64,000 nt of DNA. Source: a virus. The DNA lies in the IMG/VR virus record IMGVR_UViG_3300025168_000038, positions 1 to 64,000 of that record; one strand, given 5' to 3'. Below are positions 1 through 9,720 of the stretch, piece after piece (position 1 is the stretch's first letter; each line of letters opens with the position of its first letter). Below the pieces are notes generated by a model, which saw nothing but the letters and a program-made list of their open reading frames with translations, was not told the origin of the DNA and searched no databases. A program made the position numbers and the translations under genes.

Positions 1-1328
1 GGATTCTCAATGTCATTAGTATTTAAGTTATCAAATGCTGGATTTAATACAAACTTAACGTTAGCTAAGAAAGGAATAGTAAAGCTTGTGTAAGCAAAAC
101 CATAATCTAAATCCATACCAGAACCTTGTACAGCTCCAATATCTGTTGCATTTTGAACTAAACCAGAACCGTATACTTCATCAGCAATTGCTTTGTTGAT
201 AAGTTGCATACCTCCAATACCTGTTTGTACAACAAGTGATCTTTGTGGGTCTGGCCCTTTAAATTCAACTTTACCTTGATAGAAGTTATAAAGTTCAGAC
301 TTAAACATGTCAAGAGTAAATGATGACTTGTTATATACTCTCTTGAAAGAGTTATCTAACTGTGACCATAAACCTACAGATAATCTAATATCATCCGGTC
401 CATCTTGTTTAATTCTACCACCTTTACCCCACATTAGGTAAGTTTCAATATCCGTTGCAATTTTAGATAAGTGAGCTGCTTCCATATTTGTAATGAAAGT
501 TCTTGTAAGAGTTCCATTCTCAAATGCTTCTCTAGCACCAGCTTTACCCATATTTGCAACAAGTCCTTCAATACTAGGTACTGATGGATTGTTTGGATCT
601 GTGTTAAAGTTTCTCCAAATCTCAGTTACAGGTACTGTACCATCAGCGTTTAATCCGCCTTTGATCATTAAGTCTGCTCTTGAAGAAATTGAATAGTGTA
701 CATGTGCTTCTGCTCCTCCTACAAAATTGTAGAATTCACGGAAACCTGAACCTGTTTCAATGTCAGAGAATCTTTCACCGTACTCACCTCTTGCAGAACC
801 TTTTCTAAAGTACTTTGTACCTTTAGCTAAGTATTTTGCATCTAAAGTAGCGGCATTGTTATTATTTACTAATTGAACAGTGTATACAAAACCATCACCT
901 GCAGGTACAATATCGTCTGCTGTAATGTAAAGTTCTAGTCCATTATACTTGTCATAAGTAATAATGTCACCATGTCCAAAAGTTCTTTTGTTGATCTTAA
1001 TCTGGAAAGTTGTTCCATCTATACCCTTAGCAGTATTAGCAGAGTCTATATCTGCTACTATGTAAGGAAGATCTTGTGCAATAGGAGTTTGCCACTTGTA
1101 CTCACCTCTAGCGTTATCCACCATGATTGTATTCTTTCCACCGAATGATGCCATTTGATATAAAGGCATTTCTACCTTCTGAGTCATTGCCCATAAATCA
1201 ATTGGTCCCATATCCATAGGCTCAGCGTTGCCAAGCATCTGTGTTAGGTGATAAGAATCAACATGTGAACTAGCCTTGTAGCTTGTATCACGTAGGAAAA
1301 TCCCATTATTTAAAACTGGAGTTGCCAT
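1..1328 (-). CDS. Major capsid protein, 3' end cut by window edge
   Basis: The frame opens at the ATG at 1328 and stays open to base 1, giving about 442 residues with the C terminus missing. It begins MATPVLNNGIFLRD and contains no signal peptide or membrane segment. It is the last visible gene of the minus-strand series terminase, portal, scaffold-like protein, which is the classic slot for the HK97-fold major capsid protein that forms the icosahedral shell. Its soluble, mixed alpha/beta composition fits that role. The assignment rests mainly on gene order and size, not on a single catalytic motif; a second capsid or head protein is the alternative. The start lies after an A/T-rich leader without a clear Shine-Dalgarno site. 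Confidence 0.75.
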   Translation of the reverse strand, partial: MATPVLNNGIFLRDTSYKASSHVDSYHLTQMLGNAEPMDMGPIDLWAMTQKVEMPLYQMASFGGKNTIMVDNARGEYKWQTPIAQDLPYIVADIDSANTAKGIDGTTFQIKINKRTFGHGDIITYDKYNGLELYITADDIVPAGDGFVYTVQLVNNNNAATLDAKYLAKGTKYFRKGSARGEYGERFSDIETGSGFREFYNFVGGAEAHVHYSISSRADLMIKGGLNADGTVPVTEIWRNFNTDPNNPSVPSIEGLVANMGKAGAREAFENGTLTRTFITNMEAAHLSKIATDIETYLMWGKGGRIKQDGPDDIRLSVGLWSQLDNSFKRVYNKSSFTLDMFKSELYNFYQGKVEFKGPDPQRSLVVQTGIGGMQLINKAIADEVYGSGLVQNATDIGAVQGSGMDLDYGFAYTSFTIPFLANVKFVLNPAFDNLNTNDIEN

Positions 1329-1383
1329 AAATTTGATTGTTTTTGATTAATAATTAATTTTCATTTATATTTAATTTATCTAA

Positions 1384-2694
1384 TTAAATGCGTTTAAAAA
1401 TGTTGTTAGCCCTTTGTAGTTTTTTTCTACCTGTTGTTCTAGCATTTGAAGGTTCTTTGTCTTTAACCCCTAATGAAGAAGATCCACCAGTATTAGCTTG
1501 TTCTGTTTTTAATTTTCTAACAGTTGCCTCTACACTTTTTTGTGCACCTTTATCCATTATCTTTGCTTTGTATCCGTCTGGATCTTGTAGCAACCATAAT
1601 GCTTCAGATATTAAACCATAGTTTGGCTCAACAAATTGATATTTTTCTAGTAAGTGTCCTAATAAATTAGTATTTCTACCACTCACTGATGGATAAGAAG
1701 GAGATACCAAACCATTATATAACATAGCTTGTGTTTTTTTATCTACCTTTATTTCATTAATCTTACCATCTTTTAATGTATTATATACATTTTTCATATA
1801 TTCTTGAGATGCTTGCTCTTGTTGTTTTTTCTTCAACTCTTGTTCTTGCAATTTTCTTGCAACAACTTTTTCTTGCATCTTATCTAATTTTGGTTTAAAC
1901 TTTGAAGCTTGTTTTTCTAACTTACCTAAGTCTTTCCAAATTTCTATTTCTTCTTGGATCTCTTCTGAAGTACCATAACCTGTTGCACCTAAATACTCAG
2001 TTATAATTCTTTCTTGATCCTTTTCTTCTTTTATATTTAAAGATTTACTTTCTTCAACTTGTGATAATGTAGAAAATAAACCTTTTAAATCTTGTCCACC
2101 ATCAGCTACATATCTTGCAGCTATTTGTAATTCTTGTGGTAAACTATCAAAAAATTGTTTAGGAGTCTCACGTCTAACTTGATTAGCTTTCTCATCTAAG
2201 TTAGCTTGTATAAGCTCCTCCCAGTCTTTAGCAGTATAATCCTCTAACTCTTTATCATCATCAAAAGGAACAATTTTATCATCCTTAATTAATTTTGAAA
2301 AGACATCAGATATACCATTAATTGGTTTTCTACCTTTTTTTACTTTAGCAACATCTTCTTCAGTTTCATTATCTAATGTATCTAAAATTTCAGTTGCTTC
2401 TTCTTTATTAGTTTCAGGTTCTTTAACTTCATCATTTACTTCTTCTACTTTTGCATCTACTTTTGATTCTTCAGTTTTAGCTGTTAAATCATCAGCATCA
2501 TCTTTATCTGGGTCAGCAAAAGAGAAATCTGATTTATTGTCATTCCCTGAAAAAATATTTTTTTGTTGAGGAGTTTCTTTTTTCTCCTCAGGTAAAGTCA
2601 TGGTATCACCTCCTGGTGCACCATTAAAGATCTCATCTAAATTAATATCAAGTGTCTCTACTTTACTATTCATAGTTGTTTCTTCTGAACTCAT
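1384..2694 (-). CDS. Putative scaffolding / capsid assembly protein
   Basis: 436 residues. The N-terminal third (about residues 1-125) is very acidic and low in complexity. The middle and C-terminal parts are Lys/Glu/Gln-rich and predicted helical, with a coiled-coil-like segment near residues 260-300 (a run of KLQEQELKKKQQEQ type). It lies between portal and major capsid protein, 55 bases upstream of the capsid start, where tailed phages usually encode the internal scaffold that guides procapsid assembly. No protease triad was recognised, so a scaffold without an obvious maturation protease is the best reading. The function is inferred from composition and position. Confidence 0.55.
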   Translation of the reverse strand: MSSEETTMNSKVETLDINLDEIFNGAPGGDTMTLPEEKKETPQQKNIFSGNDNKSDFSFADPDKDDADDLTAKTEESKVDAKVEEVNDEVKEPETNKEEATEILDTLDNETEEDVAKVKKGRKPINGISDVFSKLIKDDKIVPFDDDKELEDYTAKDWEELIQANLDEKANQVRRETPKQFFDSLPQELQIAARYVADGGQDLKGLFSTLSQVEESKSLNIKEEKDQERIITEYLGATGYGTSEEIQEEIEIWKDLGKLEKQASKFKPKLDKMQEKVVARKLQEQELKKKQQEQASQEYMKNVYNTLKDGKINEIKVDKKTQAMLYNGLVSPSYPSVSGRNTNLLGHLLEKYQFVEPNYGLISEALWLLQDPDGYKAKIMDKGAQKSVEATVRKLKTEQANTGGSSSLGVKDKEPSNARTTGRKKLQRANNIFKRI

Positions 2695-2812
2695 AATTAT
2701 GTTGGTTTTAATAATTAATACTTTCTATATATATAATATAAGAAATGTTTATTAAAACAAACTTATAATATTTAAAAAAATTTAAAAGTTTTTAGCAGTA
2801 TATAGCTAACGC
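2695..2812 (-). promoter_or_regulatory. AT-rich gap upstream of the scaffold gene, possible late promoter
   Basis: This 118-base spacer is the longest gap inside the head operon. Read on the minus strand it starts with the 18-base repeat described separately, then a weak TTAGC/GCTAA hairpin and a T-run, then TTTG and TATATA-like stretches before the ATG at 2694. This could be a terminator for the portal transcript followed by a promoter for scaffold and capsid genes, which need high expression. The promoter boxes are only suggestive. Confidence 0.35.
2795..2812 (-). repeat. 18-base element shared with 16370-16388
   Basis: On the minus strand GCGTTAGCTATATACTGC directly follows the TAG stop of the portal gene. 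A near-identical copy with one extra T directly follows the TAA stop of a plus-strand gene at 16369. Such a match is unlikely by chance in 64 kb. Confidence 0.6.
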
Positions 2813-5563
2813 CTATTTTTTATCATCAGATTTTCCAACATCATACTTATTTTTGTTTTCTCTTGCTATTTGAAGTTTAGTGTCAGCTATTTGTTTTTGT
2901 GCAGATATTTTCTCTCTTTCAACGTCTAACCTGCTACTCTCCATCATTTGTTTTGAATTAGATTCTTCACGTTTAAGATTCATTTGTTCTCTATACTGAG
3001 TAGTTTCTCTAATTTCTTTCATAGCATCTTGATAATCAGATTGTTGATTTTGATTAATATCTGCTGAAGCACCAAAACCTGCTGATCTAATTTCAGCTAA
3101 AGTAATATCATTCTGTCTGTCTTTATCATTTTCAGACATCTCTACTTGTAATTTTTGTTGTTCTTCTTGTGCTTTAGCTTCAAGTGCTTGTTGCTGCATT
3201 TGTTGTTGCTGCTGCATTTCTTGTTGACGTTGTTGTTGTTGTCTTACTTCTGAATCTTTTAATATGTCTGTTACTTCAGCAATTGAATCAGCTTTAACAA
3301 TATTTCCTAATTCATATATGCTTGCTCCAGTAGTATTATTAGTTAAAGCCATTTGCTTTAAGTTTTCTAGAATAGCTCTATGATTAGTTTTAGTTGTTGC
3401 AAAAATATTAAAATCTCTTAATAATAAATCTGTACCGTTTATGGTAAAATTAACCTTTTGTGCTTCTGTAGATATATAAGATAATCTAACACTTGGGTTA
3501 TTACTACAATAGTATTGTGCTAAGTCAGTTCTCATTTGATGCACTCTAGGCATTAATTGATCTGAATGCTGCACAAAATACATCTCTGTTTGAGCGTATG
3601 ATTGCTGCATAGCCTGGACTACCCCTGTTGCAGTTTGAGCTGATACAGCTCCTCCTAGACGTTGTGGGTTAATTCCTATGGCATCAAAGCATTGTTGTTT
3701 AAAGTAGTTTGCTAATTGGATTCTAGACATCAATCTACTAGTCTGCTCCATGTTCAAAGTTTGGTAATGATTGAAGTTGGTGGCATTCTCAGTATTAGTA
3801 ATTGAAGTATCTAAAGGTAACATTTGAAAATCTTTCATTGCTACCCATGCTTTTGCATAATTATTTTTACCCCAGTCTTCTCCCATTGAGTGACGTGGCA
3901 AAGCATTTTGATCAAACATGATTACTGTCCCTAATTCATCTATTAGAATGTCTGCAATTTGGTTGTTAACCATATTGTACCCAACTTGATATGCCTTCAT
4001 TAAATCTACTAATGAAGTTGATCTGGTATTTCTGTCTGAAAACACTCTCCCTTCTACAGGAAGTTTACATCCATAAAGTGTATTATTACCTTTAAACTGA
4101 AATGGTAATCTACCAGGTTTAGTTCTATTAATTCCTATATATATTGGGTTAATGTTATCCCCCATAGTTGATCTCCACATAGCTGGTAAATTTGGACCTA
4201 CCTTAACTCCACCCCATACTTCATTAATCCATATCCAATCTATATGCTCACCTTGTAAAAGATTTTCTTTTGTTTTGTTTTTAAAGATAGAAGTATCATA
4301 TACTGCTTTTTCAGTAATCTTAAATGTTTCATCAACTACTTCTTGTGTTACTTCACCATCATTTTCTATCTTAGTTAAATGACCTAACATACGTTGAGTC
4401 TTCCAATATATTGTTGAAACTCTCATTAAATTACCTTCATCTAAAGGAGTCATGTCTTCACTCTGATCTAGTATTTCACTTAGAATATCTCCTCCTGCTG
4501 ATGGATCATTCCAATAATTACTTGTGTATTGTCTATATGCTAAACCAGGCATTTGTGTATTCCACGCATGTGATCTAGTAGCATCATAGTATGAACCATC
4601 ATTTTGATAACCATTAACTTGATATTGTGCTGATCTTGCTGGATATATTTTTTGTAAAGATTCAAGTTGTTTCTTATCCATCAAATATCCATATCTATCA
4701 ACTACATCAGATACAGTCATAAGATCTACTTTACCTACATAGTTTGAATCTGCTATATATCTTTGATCTGGAGACTTTTGATAGAAGGTTAATACAGGAT
4801 TCCATAGCTCTACATCATAGTCATCTTCTAACATACGGAAATGCCAGAATTCTCTATCTGCTATAAGCATATCTCTAAATCCTCTTTCTTCTAGTTCTTG
4901 CATATGAAATCTTTCTTCATCTACTGCAAGTTGATGTGATGCCCATTCCTCTACCATACTTCTATAAGACTTACTAAAAAAGTCTTCTATTTCAGGTAAA
5001 GTTTTTAAATTTTCAGGTGATAGTTGTTTTAATCCTTCTTCTGATCCTGGGTTCATACCCATATCAAGCATCTTCATAGTAAGTTGTCTCTCAGCATCAG
5101 CTAATAAAGATTGCTCTACCTGCATTCTTTTTTGTTCAAGCATCTCATTATAGGATGCATCATCTACTGCTCTAAACTGAACCTTAGAATATCTTTTAGC
5201 AAACTCACCAGTTAATACATTTATAACATTTGGTACAATAGGGTAAAACTTTAATTCTAAAGCAGAGTCATTTTCTTTAGTAAGAACATCCATCATATCT
5301 TTATAATCATTGTCAGGTTCTACAATGTAATCTGTTTTATCTATTATACCTACAGCAAGTTTATAATTTTTTAAAAGTCTTCTTGCATTTAAACGTAAAA
5401 ATTCAATACCTTGTAATTCTAACCAATCAAGATTCCAAGCAGCCCAATCATCTGTTTTTTTAGAATATGGTAAAAATTGAGTTGGTTGTGTTAGACTTGA
5501 AAACGTAGGACCGCTTTCTGCCTTAGCACCATTCTTTAATTGCATTGCATTTAATACTCTCAT
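2813..5563 (-). CDS. Portal protein
   Basis: 916 residues, large for a portal but in the range of crAss-like and other podoviral portals. The portal is the dodecameric ring at the capsid vertex through which DNA enters and leaves and to which the tail joins. Evidence: it follows terminase by 5 bases on the same strand and precedes scaffold and capsid genes. The body is a mixed alpha/beta protein without membrane segments, followed by a Gln-rich stretch (about residues 770-815) and a long Lys/Glu-rich coiled coil to the C terminus, reminiscent of the barrel and C-terminal extensions of portals. It ends with TAG. No catalytic motif is expected; identity comes from context, size and architecture. 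Confidence 0.8.
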   Translation of the reverse strand: MRVLNAMQLKNGAKAESGPTFSSLTQPTQFLPYSKKTDDWAAWNLDWLELQGIEFLRLNARRLLKNYKLAVGIIDKTDYIVEPDNDYKDMMDVLTKENDSALELKFYPIVPNVINVLTGEFAKRYSKVQFRAVDDASYNEMLEQKRMQVEQSLLADAERQLTMKMLDMGMNPGSEEGLKQLSPENLKTLPEIEDFFSKSYRSMVEEWASHQLAVDEERFHMQELEERGFRDMLIADREFWHFRMLEDDYDVELWNPVLTFYQKSPDQRYIADSNYVGKVDLMTVSDVVDRYGYLMDKKQLESLQKIYPARSAQYQVNGYQNDGSYYDATRSHAWNTQMPGLAYRQYTSNYWNDPSAGGDILSEILDQSEDMTPLDEGNLMRVSTIYWKTQRMLGHLTKIENDGEVTQEVVDETFKITEKAVYDTSIFKNKTKENLLQGEHIDWIWINEVWGGVKVGPNLPAMWRSTMGDNINPIYIGINRTKPGRLPFQFKGNNTLYGCKLPVEGRVFSDRNTRSTSLVDLMKAYQVGYNMVNNQIADILIDELGTVIMFDQNALPRHSMGEDWGKNNYAKAWVAMKDFQMLPLDTSITNTENATNFNHYQTLNMEQTSRLMSRIQLANYFKQQCFDAIGINPQRLGGAVSAQTATGVVQAMQQSYAQTEMYFVQHSDQLMPRVHQMRTDLAQYYCSNNPSVRLSYISTEAQKVNFTINGTDLLLRDFNIFATTKTNHRAILENLKQMALTNNTTGASIYELGNIVKADSIAEVTDILKDSEVRQQQQRQQEMQQQQQMQQQALEAKAQEEQQKLQVEMSENDKDRQNDITLAEIRSAGFGASADINQNQQSDYQDAMKEIRETTQYREQMNLKREESNSKQMMESSRLDVEREKISAQKQIADTKLQIARENKNKYDVGKSDDKK

Positions 5564-5568
5564 ATTTA

Positions 5569-7761
5569 CTATTTATAATTTTTAAATCCAGATCTTTTGA
5601 TCTTACTACTTAAAGCACCTTTAGCTCTACCAATATTCTTAAAGGGGCTATACTTTAATTTATACAAATTTTCTGAGTTTACCAAGGAATTGTCCTCTGA
5701 TTCACGTCTTTTAGAATATCCTCTGTTAGATTGTTGTATTTTAACAAATGCAATTAATGCACCAAAAGCTACAAGTCTATCTACATTAAGACCAGGATAA
5801 TATGCTAACATTTCTTTTAATAACATTTGATCAGGTATTCTTTCTACCCCTAATGTCTGTGTAATTACATTACCACTGTCATCTAAATCTTCATCAATAA
5901 CCTCTCTTATAAATTCTATTGCATATGATATCAAATGACTTTTAAATAATGTACCTGTATTTTTCCAACCATATTCTTGATAAACTGATTTATTTGATCC
6001 TAGATCTTTTAAAAATAATATTTGTTGTTTAGGTACTAAATATCTTTGTTTTCTTCTAGCAATCATATGTTGAATAAATAAAGATATATTATTCTCTACA
6101 ATTGTCCATGCATTATACCATTCTATAAGTAACTCTAATCTTTCATGAGTTTTATTTATATCATCAAATCTTCCACACCATGCTGCTACTATTTTGTCTT
6201 TCTCAATAAACTGTTCAGTATCACCAGCTACTGTTTCTCTAATTACTTCTACTGCATTTTTATATACAAATATACTACATAATGAATCTGAGGTTGTAGT
6301 TTTACCTTCTGATACAGGGTCAATAGATGCATAATACTGACCAAAGTCAGGACGTTTTGATGTTGGTCTTTCCCATACTACTATTACACCAGTCTTATCA
6401 TGTTGTTTTCTATCTACTGGAAATCTTGATATAGGTAATTTATTAGATCTCTTAGCTACTATACCTTCTTGCTCTCTTGTTAAATCAATTAATTCATAAG
6501 GATATTCTTTTTCTTCAATCTTTTTAAGTTGTTTAGATAATACACCTTGAGGAAATATAGAAGCTTTTCTATATGCAAATGCTTCAGCAATGTTTAATGG
6601 TTTTTGTGATATTCTTAATTGAAATTGTTCACCATTTAATTCATTCTTCCATCTGTTTCTTTCTAACTCTATTGCTTCTATTGCTTCTTCTATTTGTGAA
6701 TTACCATAATCATCAATGTATGGTGGCATAGACCATTGCTCTGGAATAAACAAACCAGCCATACCTATTGTTCCGTCAGCATCTATTAGGTTTGTTTCTA
6801 CTGCAAATATATCATTAGCATCAGGATTCATAATCATTTCTTTCAAAGGATTACATTGATCTAAATCACCTACAGATCCTGCTGCTATAAACATACCTGT
6901 TGTCATCATTCCAGAAGACATAGCAGGACGTAAATACTCATATGTCTCAGACATCTTAGGAGCAATACCAGCCTCTTCATGAAAGAAGTATGTACATGGA
7001 CCCCCTACCCCTGTAGTTGCATTCTTTTCAAAAGAACCACCCTGTATCTTTGATTTAAGACCTCTTGCTGTTTTTCTGTTACCAATTTTTACTTCTATCT
7101 GTTGTTGCCATAACAAAACCTTTTCAGGATTACTTGGTCTATACCAAGCAGTATGCTCATTTAAAAATATTTTATATTCTTCTAAAAACTTCCAGGAACC
7201 TTTATCATTAATAAAGTCTTTTAGTGAAGCACCAATCTTACACGTACTTCCTTCTTCAAACCAATAGGTATTTATTATCTTACCCATGTGAAAGTATGAT
7301 GAAGCTATCTGACGTTTTTTTAGTATAGCAGAATGTTGATTATTTAACTCTGCTAACCATTCATATAATGCCATATGATACTGTGCATCCCTTACTTTAG
7401 CAAATCCGTAATGTTTTTCTTCTTTATCAAATATTGGTAAGAAGTTTAACCACATATAATAATCTCTAGTTATATACCAAGTCTTATCTTTCTCTTTGTA
7501 TATAACACCATTCCTGCATTTATTCTTTTGGTCATCCCAATATGCTGTAAAATCTTTAGATCTAAATGGACTAGAACAATAAACACCTTCTGCTGTAAAT
7601 TTTTTAGCTTCCTCATTAAATTTATAAGCCATCTCAGTAAAACCATATTCACCTGGTTCACTAAAAATTGACTCAATAAATTCTCTAAACTCTAGATCAT
7701 TTTTAAATTCAGTAGTTGTCCATTTATTATTATCATATGTAGGTATGATTCTACTCATCAT
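5569..7761 (-). CDS. terL: Terminase large subunit (packaging ATPase-nuclease)
   Basis: 730 residues. The packaging motor hydrolyses ATP to drive DNA into the procapsid and cuts the concatemer. An atypical Walker A-like segment KKRQIASSYFHMGK lies at about residues 148-161 and a Walker B plus catalytic Glu, TYFFHEEAG, at about 257-265. The C-terminal RNase H-like nuclease begins with YYASIDPVSEG near residue 480, with further acidic positions in IVENN and DRLVAFGALIAF. The start ATG overlaps the end of the GroES-like gene by 11 bases, and portal follows at once. No separate small terminase was recognised, though one of the small upstream genes (8045-8805) could fill that role. Confidence 0.93.
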   Translation of the reverse strand: MMSRIIPTYDNNKWTTTEFKNDLEFREFIESIFSEPGEYGFTEMAYKFNEEAKKFTAEGVYCSSPFRSKDFTAYWDDQKNKCRNGVIYKEKDKTWYITRDYYMWLNFLPIFDKEEKHYGFAKVRDAQYHMALYEWLAELNNQHSAILKKRQIASSYFHMGKIINTYWFEEGSTCKIGASLKDFINDKGSWKFLEEYKIFLNEHTAWYRPSNPEKVLLWQQQIEVKIGNRKTARGLKSKIQGGSFEKNATTGVGGPCTYFFHEEAGIAPKMSETYEYLRPAMSSGMMTTGMFIAAGSVGDLDQCNPLKEMIMNPDANDIFAVETNLIDADGTIGMAGLFIPEQWSMPPYIDDYGNSQIEEAIEAIELERNRWKNELNGEQFQLRISQKPLNIAEAFAYRKASIFPQGVLSKQLKKIEEKEYPYELIDLTREQEGIVAKRSNKLPISRFPVDRKQHDKTGVIVVWERPTSKRPDFGQYYASIDPVSEGKTTTSDSLCSIFVYKNAVEVIRETVAGDTEQFIEKDKIVAAWCGRFDDINKTHERLELLIEWYNAWTIVENNISLFIQHMIARRKQRYLVPKQQILFLKDLGSNKSVYQEYGWKNTGTLFKSHLISYAIEFIREVIDEDLDDSGNVITQTLGVERIPDQMLLKEMLAYYPGLNVDRLVAFGALIAFVKIQQSNRGYSKRRESEDNSLVNSENLYKLKYSPFKNIGRAKGALSSKIKRSGFKNYK

Positions 7762-8029
7762 ATCTTACTATGGCAAACACATCACCTTCTTGGACAAGAA
7801 GATGTTCTACATTTTGGTGCATCATTGGTGTTGGCATAGCGTGTTCTGCATATTGTACTATATCTCCTACTTCTATTTCATGTACATCTTTTCCTTTTCC
7901 TACCACAGTACCTTTGTATTCTATCTTCTGTGCTATTTCAGGAATATATAATCCAGACTTAGTTTTAGTTTCTACACTCCATTTTTTTAATAGTAATTTT
8001 TTACCTACCGGTATAACTGTCATACTCAT
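7751..8029 (-). CDS. GroES-like co-chaperonin
   Basis: 92 residues, the usual length of Cpn10. The sequence follows the GroES pattern: VIPVGKKLLLKKW as first strand, a mobile-loop region with ETKTKSGLYIPE in which the hydrophobic LYI would contact GroEL, a GTVVGKGKDV turn, VGDIVQYAEHA, and a C-terminal GDVFAIVRYDE strand. In T4 and relatives a phage co-chaperonin (gp31) replaces host GroES to fold the capsid protein; the location directly upstream of terminase, portal and capsid genes fits that role. It overlaps terL by 11 bases. Family assignment is strong; the capsid-folding role is inference. Confidence 0.85.
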   Translation of the reverse strand: MSMTVIPVGKKLLLKKWSVETKTKSGLYIPEIAQKIEYKGTVVGKGKDVHEIEVGDIVQYAEHAMPTPMMHQNVEHLLVQEGDVFAIVRYDE

Positions 8030-8044
8030 ATTTAATAATTTTAT

Positions 8045-8563
8045 TTATAGTTGGTCATAAGCTAATCCTGCACCACCACGCACAGAGCTTTCTTGTTCTT
8101 GTTTCATATCTAAAAATGCACCCTTATATGATTGTCTTATTTGTTCAAACTTAGCAGCTGCATTTATCATAGAATTCATATTACCGTCTCTACCATGTTC
8201 TATAGGGGTTACCTCCATATACTTACCTAATCTATCTAACATAGCTTTAATACCCACATAAGCTCTATAAGTAGGTGTTTCATATAGTTTCTTACACATA
8301 TCATAACCATATCTAATTGTTCCATCTTCTGGTGATTCTTCTAATTTTATTTCTTCAATGATAATATCTTCTTTTTGATGCTCAGGCAAATTAAAAAAAG
8401 GATTAAGATCAGGATCAGGACAACTCATATAAAATATATATTGATATACTTGCATATGTGTATCTGGATATTCATCCATTATCTTTTTTAAAAACGGAAG
8501 AGCATAACAATGTTCTGTTACAACTAAAGTTTGATTTTGTATATCAAATAGTTTTACTATCAT
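8045..8563 (-). CDS. Hypothetical protein in packaging operon
   Basis: 172 residues, soluble, acidic, with no motif I recognise. A cluster of acidic residues (DIIIEEIKLEESPEDG) lies mid-protein and the C-terminal third looks helical. It overlaps the preceding gene by 4 bases (ATGA type) and lies 15 bases before the GroES-like gene, so it is co-transcribed with terminase. A small terminase subunit or head-assembly factor is possible from position alone. Confidence 0.7.
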   Translation of the reverse strand: MIVKLFDIQNQTLVVTEHCYALPFLKKIMDEYPDTHMQVYQYIFYMSCPDPDLNPFFNLPEHQKEDIIIEEIKLEESPEDGTIRYGYDMCKKLYETPTYRAYVGIKAMLDRLGKYMEVTPIEHGRDGNMNSMINAAAKFEQIRQSYKGAFLDMKQEQESSVRGGAGLAYDQL

Positions 8564-8805
8564 AATATATTATTTTTAAACTCTTCATAACCTATTCTTA
8601 ATACAATAGGTTTTTCTGCACCTTTCATTAATACTTCAGTATAATCATTCTGAAAAGCTTCTCTTCCTAAATGGAAGTATTGCTTAAAGTATGCTATATC
8701 TTCTAAATCAATAGTTATCATTGTCTCAAAAAAAGCAAAGTCAGTTGGTATTCTTGATGTAGATGATTGTATTGGTACTGCTGCTGTAAATTCTTTTAAT
8801 TTCAT
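8560..8805 (-). CDS. Small hypothetical protein
   Basis: 81 residues, no signal peptide, membrane segment or known motif. It overlaps both neighbours by 4 bases, which implies translational coupling with the PD-(D/E)XK nuclease gene upstream and the 172-residue gene downstream. The pattern FAFFETMITIDLEDIAYFKQYF suggests a small alpha/beta fold. Function unknown. Confidence 0.65.
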   Translation of the reverse strand: MKLKEFTAAVPIQSSTSRIPTDFAFFETMITIDLEDIAYFKQYFHLGREAFQNDYTEVLMKGAEKPIVLRIGYEEFKNNIL

Positions 8806-9614
8806 TGGTTATCTTTTATCCACATCATTAGTGAGTTTACTTCATCTCTTAGATATGGTAGTTCATATATTTTTATATTCTCTAAAACTGGCTCACCATC
8901 AACATGTTCATTAATTGGATAACCGTTTGAATCTTCTCCTACTTGTTTAAACTTTACATGTTGTATAACTAACTTACCTATCTTTAGTTTAGGATTGTGC
9001 TTTTTAATAATATACGCATAAATACTGAGTTGAAGATTATAATGATTAAGATTACAATCATCTAAATGATTGACAGGTCTGAACATTTTATTAGTAATAC
9101 CCTCCCAATTTGTAAATCCTTTATCCTTTATTTCTTTATTTGTTTTATAATCTGTAATATTTATATGTCCATTTACTACTTCAACTAAATCTGCTTGACC
9201 ACATATACCAACTGACTTTAAAAATACTAAATGTTCTGGGTATACACCCTCCTCAAGTTTTTGATTGGGTGATATTTTTATACCCTCATCATTAACTAAA
9301 GGTTTTATAATTGGTACTTCTGTACCTTCTCTTTGAATAGTTTTAAAATCTAACATATCATTCTCTCTTTGATTATGATAGAAATTGCCTAATTTTATAG
9401 CTCTTTCTGTTTCACCATCCCATGCAGCAATAATTTCTTTAGGTGTCATCCCATGCCATTTAGATCTTTTATTTTTAGATGACTTAATTGCTTGACCATC
9501 TCTGTCAAATTTAGGTTTAAATTTACCTACAAGTCCAGTAACACTAACCCATGATATATTATCATTATCTGTGCTTTGATATACATGTCCTTCCTCTTTA
9601 AATAGTATTGCCAT
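8802..9614 (-). CDS. PD-(D/E)XK nuclease, RecB/Cas4-like
   Basis: 270 residues. The core has CGQADLVEVV (metal-binding Asp, near residue 135), then ITDYKTNK (the D-x-K catalytic half, near residue 155), and YNLQLSIYAYI (the conserved QxxxY helix, near residue 191). This is the layout of RecB-family and Cas4-like nucleases. It is expected to cut DNA ends or single strands in recombination or to process concatemers before packaging; the location in the packaging operon favours the latter. It is distinct from the second PD-(D/E)XK protein at 31687-32679. Start ATG chosen at 9614, overlapping the small gene before it. Confidence 0.75.
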   Translation of the reverse strand: MAILFKEEGHVYQSTDNDNISWVSVTGLVGKFKPKFDRDGQAIKSSKNKRSKWHGMTPKEIIAAWDGETERAIKLGNFYHNQRENDMLDFKTIQREGTEVPIIKPLVNDEGIKISPNQKLEEGVYPEHLVFLKSVGICGQADLVEVVNGHINITDYKTNKEIKDKGFTNWEGITNKMFRPVNHLDDCNLNHYNLQLSIYAYIIKKHNPKLKIGKLVIQHVKFKQVGEDSNGYPINEHVDGEPVLENIKIYELPYLRDEVNSLMMWIKDNQ

Positions 9615-9720
9615 TATATTGTGTTTTTAAATTATATGTATCTGTAGAACACCATACAACTTCTATATCTCCCGCTATACTAGTATTACTATTAATTAAT
9701 ATTGTATTTTTATTTTTCAT
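9598..9720 (-). CDS. Small 40-residue protein in packaging operon
   Basis: The frame from the ATG at 9720 to the TAA at 9598 fills the only gap between two operon genes, overlapping the upstream gene by 11 bases and the nuclease gene by 17. The product is polar (starts MKNKNTILINSN), with no membrane segment or motif. Overlap style matches the rest of the operon, which is the main support. Confidence 0.45.
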   Translation of the reverse strand: MKNKNTILINSNTSIAGDIEVVWCSTDTYNLKTQYNGNTI

